A stretch of 64,000 nt of DNA from Natronoflexus pectinivorans (GTDB lineage Bacteria > Bacteroidota > Bacteroidia > Bacteroidales > Marinilabiliaceae), in assembly GCF_004345615.1 (NCBI RefSeq), contig NZ_SLWK01000003.1:186001-250000 (forward strand), in the 5' to 3' direction. A program made the position numbers and the translations under genes. The notes under the pieces are model-generated. The model was not told where the DNA came from. It did no database searches and was given only the letters and a program-made list of their open reading frames with translations. The first letter of the stretch is position 1. Each line of letters begins with the position of its first letter. Positions 55,384 through 63,385 of this stretch are shown here, in pieces.

Positions 55384-56802
55384 ATGCGGTGGATTATTGC
55401 TTTACCAATACTATTTTCTTGTTTGTGCAGCAACTTTGCTGCCTCAAATTCAAAAGTACCTGCACCACCAAATTTCCCAGGAGCATCTGTAGGGATATCG
55501 GTTATTGATCTCTCAAGCGGTCTTGAAGTAACTGGAGTAAATCAGGATAAATTATTCACCCCTGCCAGTGTTTTGAAACTATTAACTACAGCTACTGCTC
55601 TCGAGAGATTATCGCCTGAATACAGATTTTCCACTTCATTTTTTTATAGCGGAGAAATAAAAAACGGAATATTATATGGAAATTTGATTATTCGTGGTGG
55701 CGGAGACGGAACGCTCGGTTCTGTATATTTTGACTCTACTCAACCGGATCAAACTCTGTTATATTTTGCTGAACAGTTGAAGAAAAATGGGATCCATACC
55801 ATTAACGGAAAACTCATTGTTGATCAAACCTTATTTCCTGAACCCCGATACCCGGCCGGGCGTCTTTGGGAAGACATGGCTAATTATTATGGAGCTGCTC
55901 CTTCTGGTCTCAGTTGGAGAGATAACACCTTTCACCTTACACTCAGTTCTCCCCCAAGATCCGGAGAAAATTGTCAGATTGTGTCAGTCTCCCCTCCCCT
56001 TGACGACATCAATTTTATAAGCCATGTATATTCAGCCACACATAACAGGGACAGTGCCTACATATTTGGTTATCCGGGCTTGTCTCAATGGGAGGTTAGA
56101 GGGAGTATCCCTACAAACCGCCCTGAATTTACGATACGTGGAGCTTTACCCAATCCCGGAGAAACATTTGCTCATGAGTTGGCAAAACATATTGATTACG
56201 ATACAGATAATAACATCATAGACATTCAGGATGACATCAATTATGAAGATCTACATTTATTATTCACCCATCTCTCGCCTCCGCTTGAGGAGATTATACA
56301 AATTGTGAACCAACGCAGTCACAATCTTTTGGCCGATCATCTGTTTTTGTTGAACGGATTAAATGCACCTAAGCATCATTCATTGTGGGATGTTGCGACA
56401 TGGAACACCATTAAATATTGGAAAAATGCAGGAATAGACATGCCTTTAAGATTTCATGACGGTTCAGGTTTATCGCCAAAAAACCTCGCATCACCTCGCT
56501 TTTTTACCGATTTATTGCGACACGTGAATCAAACGCAATATCAAAGCGTATTCCAAAAATCTCTATCAGTTAGTGGACAATCCGGTTCATTGCGAAGAAT
56601 GTGGTCTACCAACAACAGGAGAGGTCGGGTATTGGCAAAAAGCGGATCCATGCAGGGTGTGTTGGGGTATTCAGGTTATATTTACACCAACAGCGGGCGA
56701 AAACTGGCCTTTTGCATTATTGTAAATAACTATACTCAGCCATTTCTGGAAATCAGAAACTCAATCGAAGAATATATCAATTTTTTCATTGACCATTATT
56801 AG
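55384..56802 (+). CDS. dacB: D-alanyl-D-alanine carboxypeptidase/endopeptidase (PBP4 type)
   Basis: 472 residues with signal peptide (MRWIIALPILFSCLCSNFAAS). Class C penicillin-binding protein: nucleophile S62-x-x-K65 in TPASVLKLLT, SHN motif in NQRSHNLLADHLF, and KSG in VLAKSGSMQGV. The inserted domain between the first two motifs is typical of PBP4. Trims peptidoglycan stem peptides and cuts cross-links in the periplasm. Six bases before the amidase gene. Confidence 0.94.
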   Translation: MRWIIALPILFSCLCSNFAASNSKVPAPPNFPGASVGISVIDLSSGLEVTGVNQDKLFTPASVLKLLTTATALERLSPEYRFSTSFFYSGEIKNGILYGNLIIRGGGDGTLGSVYFDSTQPDQTLLYFAEQLKKNGIHTINGKLIVDQTLFPEPRYPAGRLWEDMANYYGAAPSGLSWRDNTFHLTLSSPPRSGENCQIVSVSPPLDDINFISHVYSATHNRDSAYIFGYPGLSQWEVRGSIPTNRPEFTIRGALPNPGETFAHELAKHIDYDTDNNIIDIQDDINYEDLHLLFTHLSPPLEEIIQIVNQRSHNLLADHLFLLNGLNAPKHHSLWDVATWNTIKYWKNAGIDMPLRFHDGSGLSPKNLASPRFFTDLLRHVNQTQYQSVFQKSLSVSGQSGSLRRMWSTNNRRGRVLAKSGSMQGVLGYSGYIYTNSGRKLAFCIIVNNYTQPFLEIRNSIEEYINFFIDHY

Positions 56803-56808
56803 CCATAC

Positions 56809-57588
56809 ATGAATGAAGGATTAAAAGTATCAGTTGTTCAGCACGACATTAAATGGGAGCAAATAGAAGTTAATCTGGAGCGAATTCAATACCTGATCCA
56901 GAATAATAAATTTGAATCAAGAGTAATCGTTCTTCCTGAGATGTTTGCTACTGGATTCTCAATGAAGCCTCACAAAACTGCTACTACAATGAGAGGGGTA
57001 GTTTTTAACTGGTTAAAGAAATTATCTGATTCAACCAATGCCATTGTCATCGGAAGCCTACCAATTGTTGAGAACAACAGATATTATAACCGATGTATCG
57101 CAATGTATCCCGGAGGCGACCTCTTTTGGTATGATAAAAAACATTTATTCCGCATGAGCGGAGAAGAGAAAGTATACTCATCAGGGAATAAGAGAGTCAT
57201 CATTAATGTAGATGGATGGAGGATCGCTCTTTTCATTTGTTATGATCTGAGGTTTCCGGTATGGTGCAGAAATAGGAACGATTACGATGTTGCAATATAT
57301 GTTGCAAACTGGCCTACAGCCCGTTCTTACATATGGAAAACGCTTCTATCCGCAAGAGCCATAGAAAATCAGTGTTATATAATTGGATCTAACAGAGTGG
57401 GTAAAGATCCAGCTACTGAATATGAAGGAGCCTCCGCTGTTTATGGTTTTGATGGCAAATCATTAAATAGAACGATTTTAAACAAAGAAACAATCATCAA
57501 CACAACACTGGATTTCAAATTGTTATCAGACTTCAGAAAAGATTTTCCGACATGGATGGATGCGGATAATTTTTACTTAAATGCGTAA
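56809..57588 (+). CDS. Nitrilase-superfamily amidase (omega-amidase type)
   Basis: 259 residues. The catalytic triad E44 (LPEMF), K110 (YDKKHLF) and C144 (FICYDLRFP) is present. The size and motifs such as TGFSMKP and LLSARAIENQCYIIGSNRVG are those of the YafV/omega-amidase group, which hydrolyse 2-oxoglutaramate and 2-oxosuccinamate in metabolite repair. Last gene of the run starting with the alcohol dehydrogenase. Confidence 0.92.
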   Translation: MNEGLKVSVVQHDIKWEQIEVNLERIQYLIQNNKFESRVIVLPEMFATGFSMKPHKTATTMRGVVFNWLKKLSDSTNAIVIGSLPIVENNRYYNRCIAMYPGGDLFWYDKKHLFRMSGEEKVYSSGNKRVIINVDGWRIALFICYDLRFPVWCRNRNDYDVAIYVANWPTARSYIWKTLLSARAIENQCYIIGSNRVGKDPATEYEGASAVYGFDGKSLNRTILNKETIINTTLDFKLLSDFRKDFPTWMDADNFYLNA

Positions 57589-58104
57589 CTATATGAAACG
57601 AGAACTCGTATATATGGCATGATTGCAATATATCAGGTACCACTTAAGAAGAATTTCAGGATAAGAATGTAACAATTTAGCAATTGCTTAAGCAACCCAG
57701 AGTCAAAGTAATTTGAATCAGAAAATGGTTGCATATAAGTTCAAAAACATTTTTCGACTGAATTTACTTGAATTATTGCAAACTCTTCCTTTCCACCCAA
57801 ATCAACTTAACACACTTAACTTAATTAAACAAAGTTACCTGGCCTTGATTGCTATTGAGTGAAAATAGTGCTAAAAATTGTAGTAGAATCACGATGGACA
57901 ATTATCACAATTATGCGTTAGAAGGCATTTAATGGCAAATTATACAGCAAATAAGAACTTTATATCATAATTATTTAAACGTTCATCCAAACTTTATTTA
58001 ATATTATCAAAATTATTTACAAAATTCACAAGCATAGCGATAAATGTAATATTTTGTTTATACTTTAGTTTTACAAATCACTTATCGTACTAAATCTAAC
58101 AAAT
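57589..58104. other. AT-rich intergenic region, nothing recognised
   Basis: No frame, hairpin with U tract, or properly spaced promoter pair was found between the amidase gene and the small gene at 58105. Confidence 0.45.
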
Positions 58105-58389
58105 ATGAAGAGTTACCGGGTTAAAGTAAGAGATGAAAAAGCAGAATTCTTTGAAGAGTTATTAAGATATCTTGATTTCTGTGATTACGAAAAAGTTGAA
58201 GGATTCGCAGAACCCCGCATATATCCAAGTTTTGAGATTCGTTCTAAAGATGGAAATCACAAACAAGGTTCAAAAAACTCTGTTAAAGGATCAGGTGGAA
58301 AATTTGCTGATACCGAAAACAGCCTGGAAAATCTCAGAGAAGTTATGTCCCGAATTGATGCTTTAAGAGATCGAAGCAGAAAAGGCTGA
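58105..58389 (+). CDS. Small hypothetical protein
   Basis: 94 residues, cytoplasmic, highly charged. The N-terminus (MKSYRVKVRDEKAEFFEELLRYLDFCDYEKVEG) looks like the short helical piece with F/L spacing seen in small antitoxin-like or regulator-bound proteins of Bacteroidota, followed by a Gly/Ser/Lys-rich linker (KQGSKNSVKGSGGKF) and a C-terminal helix. I do not recognise the family. No toxin-like partner is next to it: gaps of 515 and 329 bases flank it. The start is the first ATG after an AT-rich leader. Confidence 0.6.
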   Translation: MKSYRVKVRDEKAEFFEELLRYLDFCDYEKVEGFAEPRIYPSFEIRSKDGNHKQGSKNSVKGSGGKFADTENSLENLREVMSRIDALRDRSRKG

Positions 58390-58702
58390 TTTTTTCAATA
58401 ATATAATAGTTATTAAACATATTGAACATCTTGCAATAGTAAAGAATACTCTATTTGACCTTACAGTTTTAGAGTTTGGATTATCCTATCGTTATATTGC
58501 AAGTTAGGATCAACAAACCCAATATATTGAATCAAGCCGACTCAACTGATTTAATCTCATTCAATAGCCAACGGAATTGAATTAATAGCAATATTTAATT
58601 AGTGCTCCGACCTATAAGTTCAAGTCTCTATATCTCATCAACAAAGTTTACAATCTCATGATTCCATATCTATTTCTGATATAGCGATTTATAAATTAAA
58701 GT
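58390..58702. other. Intergenic region with a separated inverted repeat
   Basis: CTTGCAATA (58430-58438) is complementary to TATTGCAAG (58495-58503), 56 bases apart. Nothing else is recognised. Confidence 0.35.
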
Positions 58703-58728
58703 AAAAAATGATGTTAAATCATTTTTTA
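58703..58728 (-). terminator. AT-rich terminator overlapping the end of the MFS gene
   Basis: AAAAAATGAT pairs with ATCATTTTTT over five bases; it includes the stop codon of the minus-strand MFS gene and gives T runs on both strands. Confidence 0.5.
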
Positions 58729-59858
58729 AACAGAGATATTATAAAAGCAAAACAAACAAATAGAGATAGTACGAAAAAGCTGATGAGAAGACTGTATACC
58801 TCTGCTATCAATCCAAGAAAAACCGGACCAATTAAAAATCCAACATTTGAAACCGCTGCAATAAATGAGACCCCATCCGAAGTTTTTACACCTTCAATGC
58901 GTGATGCCAAACGGTATATTTCAGGGACTATAACTGAAAACCCCAATCCAATCACCATAAATCCAGCCAGAGTTATTGTTGGTTGAGCATTCAAAACCAG
59001 AACAAAGCCAATCAGACTTGTGCCAATTGCTATTCGCAACAACTTCCAGGAGCCAAGCTTAAAACTTAATGCATCGCCGGTGAATCGACCAATGGTCATC
59101 CCCAAAGAAAAGAGCGCATATCCAAAACCGAGCATATATTTCTCTAATTCAACCTCTCTTTGAAGAAACAAAGCACTCCAATCGGCAATTGCTCCTTCAG
59201 AAGCCATAAGTATCAACCCGATTATAGCAACAGCAAGCAATGGCCTAACCGGGAATTTCCTTTTTTTACCAGATGATGGAGTTTCTCCTTTAATATGATA
59301 ATACTCGTTTCTTAACATAATTTGAGCAGTAATCAAAATAGATAACAGTACTGTCAAATGCAGAACCGGCATACCAATCTTCCCCGCTAAAAATCCTCCG
59401 GATGAAGCACCAACAATCCCACCAACGCTCCAAAATCCGTGGCTACCTGTCATAATATTTCGCCCTGCTTTAAGCTCTACATTTGCAAGTAGAGAGTTTA
59501 ATGCAATTACGAATACTGAACTCATCATACCAAAGTAAAAGAGTGCTATGCAGAGTAGAATATAAGTTGGTGCTAAAAACATTCCATATACTGAAGTGGC
59601 ATAAAATATGAAACCAAAGAAAGTTTGACGCCCAACGCCAAGAACATCAATTAGCTTGTTACTTACCGGAATCATTAGAAAAGATCCAAGAGAAGCAAAA
59701 AATAAAGCCACACCTAATTGCCCTTCACTGATTTCAAGTTTGTCTACAATAACTGGAATGTATGTAACCCAGGTACTGAAAACCATGGCAAAACAAAAAA
59801 ACAAAAAAGCCGGAGCAAAATAGCGTCGGGATCTTAGAAACACTGTAAATGAAAGCAT
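58719..59858 (-). CDS. MFS transporter
   Basis: 379 residues with about 12 hydrophobic helices, a compact major facilitator. Features: a first helix pair around FAPAFLFFCFAMVFSTWVTYIPVIVDKL, the loop SNKLIDVLGVGRQTFFG between helices 2 and 3, GSHGFWSVGGIVGASSGG in helix 5 and a charged central loop (KGETPSSGKKRKFPVRP). This short YbjJ-like group includes sugar and drug carriers; the substrate cannot be told. Single-gene unit. Confidence 0.9.
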   Translation of the reverse strand: MLSFTVFLRSRRYFAPAFLFFCFAMVFSTWVTYIPVIVDKLEISEGQLGVALFFASLGSFLMIPVSNKLIDVLGVGRQTFFGFIFYATSVYGMFLAPTYILLCIALFYFGMMSSVFVIALNSLLANVELKAGRNIMTGSHGFWSVGGIVGASSGGFLAGKIGMPVLHLTVLLSILITAQIMLRNEYYHIKGETPSSGKKRKFPVRPLLAVAIIGLILMASEGAIADWSALFLQREVELEKYMLGFGYALFSLGMTIGRFTGDALSFKLGSWKLLRIAIGTSLIGFVLVLNAQPTITLAGFMVIGLGFSVIVPEIYRLASRIEGVKTSDGVSFIAAVSNVGFLIGPVFLGLIAEVYSLLISFFVLSLFVCFAFIISLFKK

Positions 59859-60103
59859 ATAAATCAGATTGCAAAAATCTTAAACCATGCAAAAGTAATA
59901 ACTATTTGCTGCGGAAATATCATCATTTTAAAGATTAAATCTAATTAACAATATCATCAAACCCATATCAATATACAATTGGTATAATTATTGTTACTTA
60001 AAGATTATTAACACATCTGTTAAGTAGCTGTTTAAATATAGCTTCTTTAACATTCTAAAGATCTTAAATTATAGAATTTAGAAAGAAAGAATAGATTAAA
60101 TAG

Positions 60104-60240
60104 ATGAAACGAGCCATGAGAATCGACAGACCGACGAAATCAAAACTTTTCTCACACAGGCGATTTACTGAGCCCTGTCGAAGTAAGTTTGACTGGATTG
60201 GCGAGTTCCATCTGGCCTATAAAAAACAAATTATAAACAG
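60104..60240 (+). repeat. Third copy of the sORF-bearing repeat, inverted relative to 38.4 kb
   Basis: Starts ATGAAACGAGCCATGAGAA and ends AAATTATAAACAG directly before the start codon of the TonB-C gene. On the plus strand it matches copies 1 and 2 read on the minus strand in at least four blocks (ACACAGGCGA, TTTACTGAGCCC, GACTGGATTGGCGAGTTC, ACAAATTATAAACAG). Confidence 0.8.
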
Positions 60241-60244
60241 ATGA
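60104..60244 (+). CDS. Small frame in repeat copy 3, overlapping the TonB-C gene start
   Basis: 46 residues, starting MKRAMRIDRPTKSK and ending YKKQIINR; the TGA overlaps the next ATG (ATGA). The ends match the peptide ends of copies 1 and 2 (MKRAMR, QIINR), but the middle (SHRRFTEPCRS) is read in a different frame from their SHTGEVLSPVEV. Confidence 0.4.
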   Translation: MKRAMRIDRPTKSKLFSHRRFTEPCRSKFDWIGEFHLAYKKQIINR

Positions 60245-60900
60245 AAGCAACTTCTTTAAATTCAAGGAAATGGTTCATGCCATTTATATGGTTGATCTCC
60301 TCCATATTATTCGTTACCGAATTATATGCAGGTGAGCCATCCAAGCTGACTCCGGATTCCGTATATACAGTAGTTGACAGACTTCCGGCATTCAGGGGAC
60401 GACCTTCCAACATCAACAGGTTTGTCACATCCAATCTTGTTTATCCCGATGAAGCATGGATTAACGGGATTGAAGGAGTCGTTAAAGTTACATTCATTGT
60501 AACAAAGGACGGAAAACTGATGAACGCAGCAATAGAGGAAAGCATTGATCCCCTGTTGGATATGGAAGCATTAAGAATTGTCGACATGATGACAGATTGG
60601 AGACCAGGAAGAAAAAACGGGGTTGAAGTACATACGCAAATGTCGATTCCGGTTCAATTCACTTTATCAGAAGAAGAACGTGAGTTTGTATCGACTCTAA
60701 AACGTTTTGAACTCCATGAAAACCCACCATTATACGTAATTGATGGAAAAATTGTCCATTCGCGCATTCACCTGCCATCACACAACGTTAAGTCAATAAG
60801 AGTTTTAAAAGGCGAATCGGCAATTGAGAGATATGGTGATGGAGCACAAAACGGTGTTGTTGTGATTACAACTAAAAGAGGAACTCCACCGATACGTTAG
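60241..60900 (+). CDS. TonB C-terminal domain protein with a receptor-plug-like tail
   Basis: 219 residues. An N-terminal hydrophobic segment (WFMPFIWLISSILFVTELYAG) acts as signal or anchor. Residues ~55-140 are a TonB C-terminal domain (YPDEAWINGIEGVVKVTFIVTKDGKLMNAAIEES, then WRPGRKNGVEVHTQMSIPVQF). The last ~60 residues (PLYVIDGKIV ... VKSIRVLKGESAIERYGDGAQNGVVVITTKRG) repeat the consensus plug motif of SusC-type receptors. The Pro-rich periplasm-spanning stretch of normal TonB is missing. Its start overlaps the repeat-encoded frame by ATGA. Confidence 0.85.
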   Translation: MKATSLNSRKWFMPFIWLISSILFVTELYAGEPSKLTPDSVYTVVDRLPAFRGRPSNINRFVTSNLVYPDEAWINGIEGVVKVTFIVTKDGKLMNAAIEESIDPLLDMEALRIVDMMTDWRPGRKNGVEVHTQMSIPVQFTLSEEEREFVSTLKRFELHENPPLYVIDGKIVHSRIHLPSHNVKSIRVLKGESAIERYGDGAQNGVVVITTKRGTPPIR

Positions 60901-60997
60901 TGAAATATCCTTAATAATTCTTTAAACAAACTTTTCATCGCACAGCATTTAATCTATATTATTCAACAGCTAATCAATGCATTAAACAGAAAACTTA

Positions 60998-61027
60998 AAT
61001 GCCGGATTTTAACAATCCGGCATTTCT
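60998..61027 (+). terminator. Terminator after the TonB-C gene
   Basis: AAATGCCGGATT pairs with AATCCGGCATTT across a five-base loop, followed by CTTTAG; about 98 bases after the stop codon. Confidence 0.75.
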
Positions 61028-61330
61028 TTAGCATCCGTGATTTTTAACGATAAACCATAGATTATCAGAAATTTGTATCTTTGTGTTGCAATTCGCTTTG
61101 AAAAATGCAAAATATTGATGCATAATCTGTTTAAATTTCTTAAATTTAATAGATTGTAATCCGGATTAGCACAAATATTCCCCCATTGATTAAGATATTT
61201 TGGGTACTACAACCAGACAAGAAGTGTGATTACAACATGCAAAATTCATACAACAAATGTATGATTTTGGAAACCATACATTTAGAGCAAACGTAAAAGT
61301 ATTACAAAACATAAAAATTACTCATTTATT
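61028..61330. other. Leader/promoter region of the acetate operon
   Basis: Contains the -7 box described separately; the 250 bases between it and pta hold no frame or clear riboswitch fold. Confidence 0.4.
61076..61083 (+). promoter_or_regulatory. Candidate -7 box upstream of pta
   Basis: TATCTTTG is an exact TAnnTTTG match. No TTTG at the proper -33 spacing; the leader would be about 240 bases long. Confidence 0.3.
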
Positions 61331-62338
61331 ATGGAATTTATTCAACAACTAAAAGCAAACGCCAAAGCTAAAAAGCAAAGAATTGTTTTACCCGAGGGAC
61401 TGGAGGAGCGAACTCTGCAGGCTGCAAATACTGTTCTGGAAGAAGATTTCGCAGAAATCATTTTAATTGGCAATCCACAAGCCATTAATGATGAGGCTTC
61501 ACGTCTTAATTTATCACACATTGATAAAGCAAAAATCATTGACCCGGAAAGCCATGATAAAATTGACAGCTACCGGGATTTTCTTTACGAACTAAGAAAA
61601 AGTAAGGGAATGACCCTTGAACAAGCCTCTGAGCTTGTAAAAAATCCGCTGTATCTATCAGTGCTAATGATTAAAAACGGAGACGCTGATGGCGAAGTGG
61701 CCGGTGCTGACAACGCTACCGGAGATGTGTTACGCCCGGCTTTCCAAATCGTGAAAACCATTCCGGGGATCAGTGTTGTATCAGGTGCATTCATCATGAT
61801 CCTGAAAGATAAAGAGTTTGGAGAAAACGGAATTCTTATTTTTGCTGATGGCGCAGTGCATCCAGATCCTGATGCAGATCAATTGGCAGATATCGCTGTT
61901 GCATCTGCCATGACAGCCAAATCAATAGTAGGAATAGAACCTCGCATTGCCATGTTGAGCTTTTCAACCAAAGGAAGTGCTAAGCATCCTATGGTAGATA
62001 AAGTTGTTGAAGCTACAGAAAAAGCAAAAAAAATCAATCCTGACCTGAAAATTGATGGTGAACTTCAAGCCGATGCGGCATTGATCCCATCCATTGGAAG
62101 CAAAAAAGCTCCGGGCAGCGAAATTGCAGGCAAAGCAAATGTGTTAATTTTCCCCGATTTACAATCAGGCAACATTGCATACAAATTGGTTCAACGTTTA
62201 GCACATGCAGAAGCCATTGGACCCGTATTGCAAGGAATGGCAGCACCAATTAACGATCTGTCAAGAGGTTGCTCTGTTAGCGACATTGTAAACCTGATAG
62301 CAATAACAGCCAATCAGGCAGCGGGAACTCTTAAATAA
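61331..62338 (+). CDS. pta: Phosphate acetyltransferase
   Basis: 335 residues, the short single-domain form. MEFIQQLKANAKAKKQRIVLPEG start, ADGEVAGADNATGDVLRPA, PRIAMLSFSTKGSAKHP and FPDLQSGNIAYKLVQRLA are family motifs. Converts acetyl-CoA and phosphate to acetyl phosphate. Operon with the dehydrogenase homologue (36 bases) and ackA, giving ATP and acetate. Confidence 0.96.
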   Translation: MEFIQQLKANAKAKKQRIVLPEGLEERTLQAANTVLEEDFAEIILIGNPQAINDEASRLNLSHIDKAKIIDPESHDKIDSYRDFLYELRKSKGMTLEQASELVKNPLYLSVLMIKNGDADGEVAGADNATGDVLRPAFQIVKTIPGISVVSGAFIMILKDKEFGENGILIFADGAVHPDPDADQLADIAVASAMTAKSIVGIEPRIAMLSFSTKGSAKHPMVDKVVEATEKAKKINPDLKIDGELQADAALIPSIGSKKAPGSEIAGKANVLIFPDLQSGNIAYKLVQRLAHAEAIGPVLQGMAAPINDLSRGCSVSDIVNLIAITANQAAGTLK

Positions 62339-62374
62339 AACTGAAAGCATTAACAACACAAGAATTCGAGGGAT

Positions 62375-63331
62375 ATGGCAGAAATTGTAGTCGAACCTAT
62401 TGAAAAATATGCACTAAACAAACGAAAAAGAGTTAAAACTCTTTTTTCAAAAATTGGTGTTGTTGGATGCGGCAAAGAGGGGCAAAGTATTGCCCGAATT
62501 GCTGCCTGGCACGGAATGGAGGTTGTTTTTATCGAGTTATCACTGGATAAAATTGAATCTGCCATTCACGGCATCAGCCGTGAGCTTGATCATCGGATAG
62601 AGAACTGGGGTTTAACTCTGAGTGAGAAGAAAGCAATACTTGGACGAATCAAAGGATCCATGGATTACAAAGATTTGGTTGATTGCGACTTTGTAATTGA
62701 AGCCATCCGCTCTGACGAAGCTACCGGTGAAAGAAGCATTGATGTACGCAAACAAATATTTAGGAGCATTGAAGCTGTAGTCGACAAAGATACCATTATA
62801 GCAACCAATGCCACCACCATTGTCATCTCAGAGCTAGCCTCTGAGCTGGTACATCGCGATCGATGTGTGAGTCTTCACTTTTTTGTAACGTCTGCCGAAG
62901 CCAGAATCATTGAAGTAGTAAAAGGACTTTATACCACCGATGAAGTTTACAGCAAAGTTTGCACATTCGTTAAATTGATTAATAGAGACGTTATTCCTGT
63001 AGAAGAATCAGCCGGTCTTGTGAGTGTACGCCTATACGTAACACTTCTAAACGAAGCATGTGAAGCTCTTATGGAGGGAATTGCAACACTGGAGGACATT
63101 GACAAAACAATGGTCATTGGATTGGGTATGCGTTTCGGGCCTTTTCATACAGCCGATATTATTGGATTAAACAAAGTGGTTAAATGGATGGATAACCTGT
63201 TTGATGAATTTGGAGAATCCAAATACAAACCATCACCGCTCATCAAGCGCCTTGTAAGGGCTAAAAGACTTGGAGTTCAAAGCGGAGAAGGATTTTACAA
63301 ATACGATATGAACGGGAAAAGAATCAGCTAA
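62375..63331 (+). CDS. 3-hydroxyacyl-CoA dehydrogenase homologue with altered active site
   Basis: 318 residues. The Rossmann loop GVVGCGKEGQSIA (28-40) and the C-terminal domain (LNEACEALMEGIATLEDIDKTMVIGLGMRFGPFHTADIIGLN, GVQSGEGFYKYD) are those of 3-hydroxybutyryl-CoA dehydrogenase. Catalytic His (H168, SLHFF) and Glu (E180) remain. The Asn of the usual GFxxNR motif is Val218 (GLVSVR), the Ser of NTSS is T147, and the NP of HFFNP is VT. It lies between pta and ackA. It may act on another substrate, bind CoA esters as a regulator, or have weak activity. Confidence 0.85.
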   Translation: MAEIVVEPIEKYALNKRKRVKTLFSKIGVVGCGKEGQSIARIAAWHGMEVVFIELSLDKIESAIHGISRELDHRIENWGLTLSEKKAILGRIKGSMDYKDLVDCDFVIEAIRSDEATGERSIDVRKQIFRSIEAVVDKDTIIATNATTIVISELASELVHRDRCVSLHFFVTSAEARIIEVVKGLYTTDEVYSKVCTFVKLINRDVIPVEESAGLVSVRLYVTLLNEACEALMEGIATLEDIDKTMVIGLGMRFGPFHTADIIGLNKVVKWMDNLFDEFGESKYKPSPLIKRLVRAKRLGVQSGEGFYKYDMNGKRIS

Positions 63332-63385
63332 AAAGCATTCTGATTAACTTCTGGTTTTTAATTCAATAAGTTTAAAGTTCAAAAA

